A stretch of DNA of 45,388 bases. Source: Nitrososphaerota archaeon. GTDB taxonomy: Archaea; Thermoproteota; Nitrososphaeria_A; Caldarchaeales; JAVZCJ01. The position numbers and the translations under genes were made by a program. Below are positions 38,497 through 45,388 of the stretch, piece by piece (the first letter of the stretch is position 1; each line of letters opens with the position of its first letter). Location of the stretch: positions 1 to 45,388 of the forward strand of contig JAVZCJ010000010.1 in the NCBI GenBank assembly GCA_038874475.1. Reading direction: 5' to 3'. A model generated the notes under the pieces. It was not told where the DNA came from and did no database searches. It saw only the letters and a program-made list of their open reading frames with translations.

Positions 38497-39558
38497 ATGA
38501 TCGAAATCGAAGAAGAATTAAATAGAATACAAGGAAAAATAAATAATGTATTGGAAAAACATTTTCCACGTAAAATAAATAAAGATAAATTAATAGAAAT
38601 ATGTGGAAAACCAAGATATGATTATGAAATTGAATCTATAAATAAATCTATTTTTGAGCCTTTATGGAATTTACTTGATAGAGGAGGAAAAAGATGGAGG
38701 CCTGCACTCTTTTTATGGACTTGTGAAGCTCTTGGAATAGAAGCTGAAAAATATATTGATTTTGCTATAATTCCAGAAATAATTCATAATGGAACTCTTG
38801 TTATTGATGATATAGAAGATAAAAGTTTTTTGAGAAGAGGAAAACCTGCGGTTCATTTAATATATGGAGAAGATATAGCAATAAACATGGGTAATACAAT
38901 GTATTACTTACCTATAAAAATAATATTGAATAATAGAGAATTGGACAAAGAAAAAAAGCTAAAATTGCTTGAAAATTATATTCAAGAAATGATTAATTTA
39001 AGCATAGGTCAAGCAATGGATATTGCTTGGCATAAATTATTGATTGAAAATATTACTGAAAAACAATATTTACAAATGTGTTCATTTAAAACTGGATCAT
39101 TATCAAGAATGGCAGTTAAAATGGCAGCAATATTAGCTAATGCAAATGAAGAAAAAATTAATGCTTTAAGTTTTTTTGCTGAATCTTTAGGAATAGCATT
39201 TCAAATACAGGATGATATTTTGAATATTATTGGAAATGAAAAAATTTATGGAAAAGAAATTGGAGGAGATATTAGTGAAGGTAAAATAACTTTAATGGTA
39301 GTTTATATACTTAATAATGCTCCTAGAGAAATTAGTAGAAGGTTAATGGAAATACTTAAAATGCATACAAATAATTCTAAAATTATTAAAGAAGCTATAA
39401 ACATATTAATAGAGTATAAAGCTGTAGAATATGCTAAAAATTATGCTTCTAAACTTGCTAAAGATGCATGGAATGCAGTAAATCAAGTTTTATCAGAATC
39501 TAAAGCAAAGCAATGCTTAGAATCTTTAACAAACTATTTAATTATAAGAAAATTTTAG
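38497..39558 (+). CDS. Polyprenyl (geranylgeranyl) diphosphate synthase
   Basis: The 353-residue all-helical prenyltransferase has GGKRWRP (IPP site), a first Asp-rich motif DDIED followed by SFLRRGKPAVH, and a second motif QDDILN with GKEIGGDISEGK. It elongates DMAPP with IPP to C15-C25 chains for archaeal lipids. The first motif is DDxxD-like with a two-residue spacer, the short-chain form. Length is slightly above the usual 320. AAAGGAG precedes the ATG. Confidence 0.87.
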   Translation: MIEIEEELNRIQGKINNVLEKHFPRKINKDKLIEICGKPRYDYEIESINKSIFEPLWNLLDRGGKRWRPALFLWTCEALGIEAEKYIDFAIIPEIIHNGTLVIDDIEDKSFLRRGKPAVHLIYGEDIAINMGNTMYYLPIKIILNNRELDKEKKLKLLENYIQEMINLSIGQAMDIAWHKLLIENITEKQYLQMCSFKTGSLSRMAVKMAAILANANEEKINALSFFAESLGIAFQIQDDILNIIGNEKIYGKEIGGDISEGKITLMVVYILNNAPREISRRLMEILKMHTNNSKIIKEAINILIEYKAVEYAKNYASKLAKDAWNAVNQVLSESKAKQCLESLTNYLIIRKF

Positions 39559-39626
39559 TATTTTTAATTTTTACAAAAAACTTTGGTTCTCTCTCTAAAG
39601 AAATTTTTAAAAAATAAATAATAAAC

Positions 39627-40190
39627 TCATATCAATTCTTTAACCCTATACGTAGTCACATATCCTTTAGCAACATCATACAATTTTTTATCTTCAGTAA
39701 TTAATTGCATATTATTCTTTATAGTTTTTAAATTTCTTAGTAATCTTTCAAACATATTTTTCTCCAATAAATGGAATGGAAGCAATAATATTTAATTGTT
39801 GTTCTGAAATATTATCCGCCTTTTTCTTAGGTTTAATAAATGTTTTATTTATTTTTTTCATATTTTCCATGCTTATGAATAATTTTTAAAATATTAGAAG
39901 TTTCTTCTATATCATTAAAGTAAATAATTTTAAAATTATAACTTAAAATTAAGCTTAATAATGCTCCATATATTGAATTTTTATTTTTAATATATTCTAA
40001 TTCATTATTTAAATTCCTTCAATTTAATATAGATTTATTTGTAAAAGAAGAAATTTTACCTGCTTGTTCAAATATTCTTCCATCAAATATAGAAGCAATA
40101 AAATCTTTAGAAGTTTTTCATTTACTTTCAATTATCTCTAAGTATAAATTGTTCTTTTTAATGTACAATATTTCCTTACATATTTTTATA
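39627..40190 (-). pseudogene. Decayed XPF/ERCC4-type nuclease gene
   Basis: Reading the minus strand in three frames recovers an archaeal XPF/Hef-like nuclease. The active-site segment is IIESK, TGA, KTSKDFIASIFDGRIFEQA, followed by a second in-frame TGA at ILN, then SIYGALLSLILSYNFKIIYF. After a frame change comes SEQQLNIIASIPFIGEKYV, the first helix-hairpin-helix, and after another ERLLRNLKTIKN to VAKGYVTTYRVKELI, the second. Two stops and at least two frameshifts make it non-functional. The N-terminal 25 or so residues are missing exactly where the tnpB gene begins, suggesting the element inserted there. Confidence 0.8.
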
Positions 40191-40216
40191 TTTATTTTAA
40201 ATCATAATTAATAAAA

Positions 40217-41329
40217 ATGGAAATAAGAAAAATAATAAAATTAAATATAAATGAAAATCTAAGAAATATATTAAATCATTGGAATATTTCAAAATGGCAA
40301 TATAGAAGGAATATGAACTTTGATTTACCATCAACATTAAAAGCTTCCATGAAGCTATTTGATTGCTTTGAAGCTTCTCATTTAACATTTTGCGAAACAG
40401 GCTTTAAAATAGACTTTGAAAACAATATAATATGGCTAACATCTTTAGAGAAATACAAAAGAACTCCAATAAAAATTGCTGAAGAACAAGTGAAATATCT
40501 TAAAAAAGAAATTGATAATGGAGCAAAAGCTACGATGATAAGAGTTTTACCACCAAGTTATAAGAAAGGACATCATAGAAGAAGAGAAATAGTTAAAAAA
40601 GGACATTGGGAACTGCATGTAATTTTAAAGAAAAACATTGAACTATTAACTAAAGAAGAATTCAGAAAATTTCAAAGAATTGCAGTAATAGGCATTGATT
40701 TGAATAGCAAATATGGAGTTGCTTATTCATTATGGATATGGAATAAAAAAGAAAATTCATTAAAACCAATAAAAGCAAGATTTTTACAAGGAATTAAAAG
40801 TCATCAATTTCAAGAGATTGTAAAATGGAGGCTACAAGAAAATCATAGAATTTCAGTGAAATACAATGAATTATTCCAAAGAATAAACAAAAGAATTCAA
40901 AGACAAAACAAAGATTGGATAGAGAAGACTTCTAAAAAGCTTATTGATATCGCATTAGAAAGCATTAAAGAATATAATTGTGAAATTGCAATAATTTCTT
41001 TTGAAGATCTTAGTAGCTATGAAGCTGGAAATAATAGCAAAAAGATAAATAAGAAGAATGCAGAATGGCTTAGAAAAATAATTCAAAGAACATTTGAAAA
41101 AAGTCTATGGAATTATTCAAAGAAAGTAATAACATATCTGCCGACTTGCAGTAAAAATCAAAGAAATCTTGAACAAATATTAGTAGATGCTGATTATACT
41201 TCAAGAATATGTAGTAGATGTGGAAGTTATGGAAAAATAAAAGGAAAAGAATTCTTTTGTAATAAATGCGGATTAATAAACAATAAACATATAAATGCTT
41301 CAAAGAATATTGCAAAAAGAACTATTTAA
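40217..41329 (+). CDS. tnpB: TnpB homologue (IS200/IS605-IS1341 type) with altered RuvC-III residue
   Basis: The 370-residue protein has the TnpB RuvC core: D161 in AVIGIDLNSKYG, E263 in ISFEDLS, and the zinc finger C332-x2-C335 with C348-x2-C351. The final motif aligns without gaps to the usual D-x-N-A-A-x-N-I, but the Asp is His358 (KHINASKNI). TnpB is an RNA-guided nuclease encoded beside IS200/IS605 elements. Loss of this Asp should reduce or abolish cutting, as in TldR-type repressors derived from TnpB. No tnpA lies nearby. A hairpin-rich RNA-like region follows directly. The ORF itself is intact, despite sitting beside a pseudogene. Confidence 0.88.
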   Translation: MEIRKIIKLNINENLRNILNHWNISKWQYRRNMNFDLPSTLKASMKLFDCFEASHLTFCETGFKIDFENNIIWLTSLEKYKRTPIKIAEEQVKYLKKEIDNGAKATMIRVLPPSYKKGHHRRREIVKKGHWELHVILKKNIELLTKEEFRKFQRIAVIGIDLNSKYGVAYSLWIWNKKENSLKPIKARFLQGIKSHQFQEIVKWRLQENHRISVKYNELFQRINKRIQRQNKDWIEKTSKKLIDIALESIKEYNCEIAIISFEDLSSYEAGNNSKKINKKNAEWLRKIIQRTFEKSLWNYSKKVITYLPTCSKNQRNLEQILVDADYTSRICSRCGSYGKIKGKEFFCNKCGLINNKHINASKNIAKRTI

Positions 41330-41339
41330 ATCCTTAGAA

Positions 41340-41640
41340 AATACAAACCAATACCTCTTCCTGAGTCCCTTTTTAAAAAAGGGAGTAAGGAGAAGGTAGC
41401 CAGACCAAGCTTCCTATTCATAGGAAAACAGCATTCTACCGATAAGACGGAGAACCCGCTCGAGGTAGAAGCCCGAGCTAATTTCAACAAATTAGCAATG
41501 AAAAGGGTTGGATAGCTTAGCTATCCTGCTGGTGCCTCCCAATGGGAGGGGTGGTCTCCTATGCTCTTTTCAACAAGAGTATAGGAGGCTTCCAGAAGGA
41601 GGGGCTAATACTATGGTAGGAAGATTTCTGGCAAGAGCTC
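41340..41640 (+). ncRNA. Hairpin-rich structured RNA region, probable TnpB omega-RNA
   Basis: About 48% G+C in 41401-41580, against about 22% in a sampled 60 bp of tnpB, with closely packed perfect stems. They are CCCTTTT/AAAAGGG (41367-41383); GGTAG/CTACC (41395-41440) enclosing TTCCTAT/ATAGGAA (41411-41426); GCTCG/CGAGC (41458-41478); GCTAATTT/AAATTAGC (41477-41496); GGATAGC/GCTATCC (41510-41526); CCTCCC/GGGAGG (41535-41549); a 13-bp stem with one G-U at 41556-41587; and CCAGAA/TTCTGG (41592-41631). It starts just after tnpB on the same strand, where omega-RNAs are encoded, and GAGAACCCGCTCG...AGAAGCCCGAGC recalls their 3' scaffold. I see no RNase P or SRP RNA signature. Its exact ends, and whether it is one RNA or two, are unknown. 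Confidence 0.65.
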
Positions 41641-41737
41641 TTTCATTAATACTCCTTCAATAAATTTTTTAAATTAAGGTTTTTAAAGAAGTTAAAAAAA
41701 TAGAAAGAGTAATGAATACTTCTTTAGAGGGATTAAA

Positions 41738-42286
41738 TTGGAAAAAATTGAAGCTCAATTAATTGAAGGTAATATAATTGTTTGGGATATAGAAAAAGGT
41801 AGAGAGCTTTATAAAAATGGTTTTTATGGAAAGCCTTTAGGTATTCCAAAACCAAAAACACCAGATTTTAATGCTCCTTTAATACTTGATTTAATAGAAG
41901 CAGTTTATTTAGTTGAAAAAAATATTTTATCAATATTTCAAGGAGATAAAGAATTAACTATAGAAAAATTAATAGATTATGGAACAAAAAATTATGAATT
42001 ATTTTTAATGAAATATCTTGTTTATAAAGATTTGAGGGATAGAGGTTTTATAGTTACTCCTGGAATAAAATTTGGAAGCGATTTTGCAGTATATAAATAT
42101 GGTCCTGGAATAGACCATGCACCTTTTATAGTTCAAGTAAAAAAAACTGAAGAAGAAATTTCTGCTCTTGAAATAATTAGAGCAGGTAGACTTGCAACTA
42201 CTGTTAAAAAACATTTTACTTTAGCAATACCAAATTTATCAACAGAAGAAGTAGATTATTTAATATTTTCATGGTGGCGTCCTTAA
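41738..42286 (+). CDS. endA: tRNA-intron (splicing) endonuclease
   Basis: The 182-residue protein is the archaeal alpha-type splicing endonuclease. It has YLVYKDLRDRGFIVTPGIKFG, then the catalytic triad Tyr119 (SDFAVY), His127 (DHAPFIV) and Lys157/158 (TTVKKHF). It cuts bulge-helix-bulge motifs in tRNA and rRNA precursors. The size suits a homotetramer, or the catalytic subunit of an alpha-2 beta-2 enzyme. The start is TTG 41738, with GAGGGA six bases upstream. Confidence 0.92.
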   Translation: MEKIEAQLIEGNIIVWDIEKGRELYKNGFYGKPLGIPKPKTPDFNAPLILDLIEAVYLVEKNILSIFQGDKELTIEKLIDYGTKNYELFLMKYLVYKDLRDRGFIVTPGIKFGSDFAVYKYGPGIDHAPFIVQVKKTEEEISALEIIRAGRLATTVKKHFTLAIPNLSTEEVDYLIFSWWRP

Positions 42287-42333
42287 AATGAGGAAAAACC
42301 TTAAAAACTTAGATTAGAAAAATAAATTGAAAA

Positions 42334-42939
42334 ATGCTTAATATGGAAGAAATTGATATTTCAGGAAAAATAAATTGTTATATTCAAAGGAAAAAATATT
42401 TTAAAGATTTAAAAGAATATTGGTTTTATTTATTAGAAACTATAAATAAGAATATTCCTATTGAAAAAAGAGAAATGGATAAAGTTTTTTTAAAAGGAGG
42501 AGAAATATCTCTTTTCCAATATCCCTCTATAGAAAATGATTATATTTCTATTATAATAAATTTTAATAAAGTTAAAGAACCTTTTTTTCTTGATTCTTTA
42601 ACAGAAAATATTATGAAAATATCTAATAAATGTTTTCTAACATGTAGTATTAGGAAAAAAATTGATTTTAATGAATTAAAAGAGATTGGAAAAAAAGGAA
42701 TTTTTTCAAAATGGATTGGAGAAACAAGTGAAGGAAATTATAGTTTTATAATTTATATTGATAATATTCAATTAAAAATTTTAGTTTATCCAAATATAGA
42801 AATGATTAATATTAATGCATTGATAGATAGAGATATTGAAGGAAGAGAGATTTTTAAAAAACTATTTAAAAAATTAAAAATTTTAAAAATTGAAGAAAAA
42901 GACTTAATTAGTAAAATTAGAAATATATTAAAGAAATAA
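42334..42939 (+). CDS. Hypothetical protein between endA and crenactin
   Basis: The 201-residue, Lys/Ile-rich protein alternates predicted strands and helices with no motif I recognise: KVFLKGGEISLFQYPSIE in the middle, two Cys near 105-110, and a basic helical C-terminus. It precedes crenactin by 32 bp on the same strand, so a shared transcript is likely and a cytoskeleton-linked role is possible; that rests on position only. ATG 42343 is an alternative start. Confidence 0.5.
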   Translation: MLNMEEIDISGKINCYIQRKKYFKDLKEYWFYLLETINKNIPIEKREMDKVFLKGGEISLFQYPSIENDYISIIINFNKVKEPFFLDSLTENIMKISNKCFLTCSIRKKIDFNELKEIGKKGIFSKWIGETSEGNYSFIIYIDNIQLKILVYPNIEMININALIDRDIEGREIFKKLFKKLKILKIEEKDLISKIRNILKK

Positions 42940-42971
42940 ATCATAAGTTTAAATTTAGGAAGGAGAAATTT

Positions 42972-44252
42972 ATGTATGGAATGAGTGAAGAAGAATATAA
43001 AAAAATGTATGTTTTTGGTGCAGATTATGGTACAAGTGATTTTAAATATGGTCCTATAACTTGTGGTGAGAAACCTGAAAAAATTGAAAATAGAGGCTAT
43101 TTTCCAGATAAATCTTCTATAATGTATAGAATTACTGGTATTGAAAAAGATATTGTTGTCGGAAAAGAAATTCCACTTTATTTAGAAGCTAGAGAAGATT
43201 TATCAATTAGGCTTATTTATCCAATGAAAAATGGTATAATAGAAAAAAATGATGAAAAATCTTGGAGAATTGTTAATGAAATTAGTAAATATGCTTTAGA
43301 ATCTTTTAAATCTATTGAAGAAAATTTTAAAGGCTTCTATTTAGTTGCTTCACTTTCATCAATTTCTCCAAAATATATGTATGAAAAATTATTTGAAATT
43401 TATGATAATATAAATAAAGAAGAGAAATTAATAAGAGCTGCTACAATAATTCCACAAACATTAGCTGTTGCAATATCTCATAAAGTTCCTACATGCGTAG
43501 TAGTTGAATCTGGACATGGGAATACTCAAGTTTGTCCAATTTCAAGATATCCTATAAGAAATGCTATTCTTGCAATAAATAGAGGAGGAGGAGATGCTAA
43601 TACTTTAACAGCTGAAATATTAAAAGATTCTGGTTATGGAGATTTAGCAAAAGAAGAAATCGTTATTAGAAAAATTAAAGAAGATTTAGGTCTTATTCCA
43701 AGAAACCTTGATAAAGCTATAGAATATGCTAAAAAAAATCCTGAAAAATTTATTACAAAATATAAAATTCCAGGAACTAGAATAATAGTAAATCTTGATA
43801 ATTATTCTTGGGCAAGATTTTTAATAGGTGAATATGTTTTTAATCCTAATCATGAAATTTTTCAAAGCTTTTTTAGAAGAGGAATGCCTAAGCCTAGTGA
43901 TATTAAAATAGGGGATTTCTATTTTAGAGGAATGTTAGATTTTGGTGAAGCAATAGCAGAATCTATTGAAAAATGTCCAGTTGAATTACAGCCTTATTTA
44001 TATAAACAAATACTTTTATCTGGAGGAAATTTTAATTGGAGTGTTCCGGAACAATTAAAAGATATAGCAATAGATTCTGCTACTAAAATAAAATTACTTC
44101 TTGAAGAGAAAGGGATAAAAGATACTAATGTGGTTCTTACAGAAAATCCTCAATTTTCTGTTTGGCGTGGATGTATAGTTTATGGATATGCTGTTCCACA
44201 TGATTATACATGGAGTTGGGATAAAATGGAAGGTTGGCTTAAATATTATTAA
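42972..44252 (+). CDS. Crenactin (archaeal actin homologue)
   Basis: The 426-residue protein is of the actin/Hsp70/sugar-kinase ATPase fold. Phosphate 1 is GADYGTSDFKYGP near the start, phosphate 2 is VVVESGHGNTQVCPI (about 175-189), and the adenosine segment is LLSGGNFNW (about 352-360). Length and the DFKYGP and SGHGNTQVCPISRYPI wording match crenarchaeal crenactin rather than bacterial MreB or eukaryotic Arps. It forms helical filaments tied to cell shape. AGGAAGGAG lies seven bases before the ATG. It heads or sits within a short operon with the two downstream genes. Confidence 0.9.
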   Translation: MYGMSEEEYKKMYVFGADYGTSDFKYGPITCGEKPEKIENRGYFPDKSSIMYRITGIEKDIVVGKEIPLYLEAREDLSIRLIYPMKNGIIEKNDEKSWRIVNEISKYALESFKSIEENFKGFYLVASLSSISPKYMYEKLFEIYDNINKEEKLIRAATIIPQTLAVAISHKVPTCVVVESGHGNTQVCPISRYPIRNAILAINRGGGDANTLTAEILKDSGYGDLAKEEIVIRKIKEDLGLIPRNLDKAIEYAKKNPEKFITKYKIPGTRIIVNLDNYSWARFLIGEYVFNPNHEIFQSFFRRGMPKPSDIKIGDFYFRGMLDFGEAIAESIEKCPVELQPYLYKQILLSGGNFNWSVPEQLKDIAIDSATKIKLLLEEKGIKDTNVVLTENPQFSVWRGCIVYGYAVPHDYTWSWDKMEGWLKYY

Positions 44253-44276
44253 TAATTTTCATATTGAGTGATTTTT

Positions 44277-44912
44277 TTGAATGAAAAAATAAAAGATTAT
44301 TTATTATCAAAAGGATGGAAGGAATTAGAAAAAGAATTTAAATATAAAAAAAGTTCAGATTTTATTTTTAAAGATGAATTAAATTCTATAATTTTTGTTA
44401 GAATTTTGTCTAAAGATGAATTAATCGATAGAAATTCTCTTTTAGAAAATATTTTAGAGCTTTCTTCATTAAAAGAAGAAGTAAATAAAATATATATTGC
44501 AATGCCTAAAATATATGTTTCAATAATTGATAGTGCTCCATTTGAAGAATATGGAATAGGGATAATATCATATGATGATAAAAAAGTTATGGAAATTTCT
44601 CCAGCTAAATTCTTTAAAACAAAATTGAAAGATGAAGGAAAAATAGAAAAATTAACTTCTTTTGAAACTTTAAAGCTTAAAGAAGAATTGGATGCTATTA
44701 AAAAACGTTTAATTAATTTAGAAGAAATAATTCAATCTTTAAATAATGAAATTAAAATTTTAAAATCTCAATCTAAGCCTATTATTGAAACAAAAATATC
44801 AAAAGAAGAAATAATAACTCCACCCTCTGGAAATGTTCCATCTTTCTTGAAAGATAATCCATGGATTGAAATACTTGCTAAAAGAGGAAGGGAAGAGAAA
44901 ATTGCAGTCTAA
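44277..44912 (+). CDS. Coiled-coil protein, candidate arcadin-2-like crenactin partner
   Basis: The 211-residue protein has an alpha/beta N-terminal part (about 1-120) opening KDYLLSKGWKELEKEF, and a coiled-coil stretch (about 125-165: EELDAIKKRLINLEEIIQSL). After a proline-rich linker comes a short conserved-looking C-terminal helix, PSFLKDNPWIEILAKRG. Arcadin-2 is known to bind crenactin through its C-terminal helix and sequester monomers; the layout and position fit, but similarity cannot be checked here. I take TTG 44277, preceded by GAGTGAT, over GTG 44268. Confidence 0.5.
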   Translation: MNEKIKDYLLSKGWKELEKEFKYKKSSDFIFKDELNSIIFVRILSKDELIDRNSLLENILELSSLKEEVNKIYIAMPKIYVSIIDSAPFEEYGIGIISYDDKKVMEISPAKFFKTKLKDEGKIEKLTSFETLKLKEELDAIKKRLINLEEIIQSLNNEIKILKSQSKPIIETKISKEEIITPPSGNVPSFLKDNPWIEILAKRGREEKIAV

Positions 44913-45177
44913 TTTTTTAAGCACTCAAAAATCTTCTTTAATTAGATCTTTTAAAATTGTAATAGATACAGAAAATATTTTTACTCCTGAATTAACATTG
45001 GAAGATTTTATAAAAACTTATGGAAAAGAACCTTCACTACCTAGATATAGAATAATAAAAATAGAAGTTGTTACATGTCCTGAGGATCAACAACCAGTAT
45101 TGGTAACTGAATGTGCAAAATGTCCAAAGTTCATAAGAAGGTTTAAGAATCAAATCTATTGTTACGAATTTATTTAA
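44902..45177 (+). CDS. Small Cys-rich protein downstream of the coiled-coil gene
   Basis: With TTG 44902 as start the protein has 91 residues and overlaps the previous gene by 11 bp; an earlier TTG at 44866 would overlap by 47 bp. The C-terminal third has four Cys (TCPEDQQP, ECAKCPKF, YCYEFI) that could bind zinc or an Fe-S cluster. I do not recognise the family. Coupling to the crenactin gene group suggests a linked function. Confidence 0.5.
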   Translation: MQSNFLSTQKSSLIRSFKIVIDTENIFTPELTLEDFIKTYGKEPSLPRYRIIKIEVVTCPEDQQPVLVTECAKCPKFIRRFKNQIYCYEFI

Positions 45178-45213
45178 CTATAATCATGCATACTCCTAAT
45201 TATCCTAATATCT

Positions 45214-45252
45214 GTTTTATTTTTTTTCTTATTTTTTATTTTATTTATTTCT
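45214..45252 (+). terminator. T-rich tract between convergent genes
   Basis: A run of mostly T on the plus strand, with one uninterrupted stretch of eight, follows the Cys-rich gene by about 40 bp. Archaeal RNA polymerase stops at such U-tracts. The convergent minus-strand gene ends at 45264. The base composition is common here, so this is only probable. Confidence 0.35.
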
Positions 45253-45263
45253 TAATTTATATT

Positions 45264-45388
45264 TTATCTTCTAGGCATACCTCTTCCTTTTTCGCGTGAG
45301 AATCCAGTTCTAAAAGGTTTTCTTTCAATTTCCTTTTCAGAAAGATTATTCTTTGTATTAACTTCTTTTACTTCTTTCTCAGAAACTT
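45264..45388 (-). CDS. 3' end of a minus-strand gene with a basic Arg/Gly tail (partial)
   Basis: The minus-strand frame is open from the right edge to TAA 45264-45266. The 41 visible residues are charged and end RTGFSREKGRGMPRR, with acidic/Lys linker before it. Such Arg/Gly tails occur on RNA- or DNA-binding proteins. The family cannot be told from this fragment. Confidence 0.55.
   Translation of the reverse strand, partial: VSEKEVKEVNTKNNLSEKEIERKPFRTGFSREKGRGMPRR

Noticed and set aside
40197-40388. Minus-strand ORF over the tnpB start
   Set aside because: The hydrophobic antisense reading has no start signal; the XPF remnant and tnpB explain the region.
41340-41640. RNase P or SRP RNA as identity of the structured region
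   Set aside because: The conserved GGAAAGUCC/ACAGAA boxes of RNase P and the GGAAGCAG-type helix 8 of SRP RNA are not present, and its position after tnpB favours an omega-RNA.

Overview
The window is very AT-rich and reads as the chromosome of a thermophilic archaeon, most likely of the TACK group. Crenactin, a CDC48/VAT ATPase, a homotetramer-sized tRNA-splicing endonuclease, a class III-signal pilin, a cyclic 2,3-diphosphoglycerate synthetase, an isoprenyl diphosphate synthase, TATA-box promoters and GGTGATCC-like ribosome binding sites all point that way. I cannot fix the genus from sequence alone. No rRNA, tRNA or CRISPR array is visible.

Layout. 1-3106 (minus strand): a surface operon of a Thr-rich anchored secreted protein, a type IV pilin-like protein, and a large secreted protein with an isoleucine-rich octapeptide repeat that runs off the left edge. 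3333-11806: a defence-like island. It holds a type IIG-like methyltransferase/nuclease, a divergent HEPN-like gene, and a two-gene operon of a two-TM membrane protein followed by a long prokaryotic Argonaute that has lost its catalytic residues. 11807-17570: dCMP deaminase, valyl-tRNA synthetase, an MBL-fold protein, a zinc-ribbon membrane protein, a dCTP deaminase/dUTPase-family protein and a small membrane protein. 17624-20213: cdc48 with a small winged-helix gene, preceded by two dyads three helical turns apart around the TATA box. 20501-26187: cPGS, an AlaX-type editing protein, a HAD hydrolase, an MFS permease and a polysaccharide flippase.

26182-33027: a compact lysine operon using the diaminopimelate pathway with the DapL shortcut (dapA-dapB-lysC-lysA-dapF-dapL). 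A divergent Lrp-type regulator and an inverted-repeat operator face it. 33082-36648: a nucleoside phosphorylase, then two radical SAM genes and a lipoate ligase that together look like the archaeal LipS1/LipS2 lipoyl-assembly route. 36677-39558: VIT1/CCC1-like transporter, nitroreductase, AbrB-like protein, prenyl diphosphate synthase.

39627-41640: a decayed XPF/ERCC4 nuclease gene abuts a TnpB homologue whose third RuvC aspartate is replaced by histidine. About 300 nt of GC-rich hairpins follow it, probably an omega-RNA or related structured RNA. 41738-45388: endA, an unknown gene, crenactin, a coiled-coil candidate arcadin, a small Cys-rich protein, and the 3' end of a basic-tailed gene that leaves the window on the minus strand.

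The strongest candidate for an undescribed system is the inactive Argonaute plus membrane-protein operon (8120-11335). Next come the nuclease-dead TnpB with its preserved structured RNA, and the crenactin neighbourhood.
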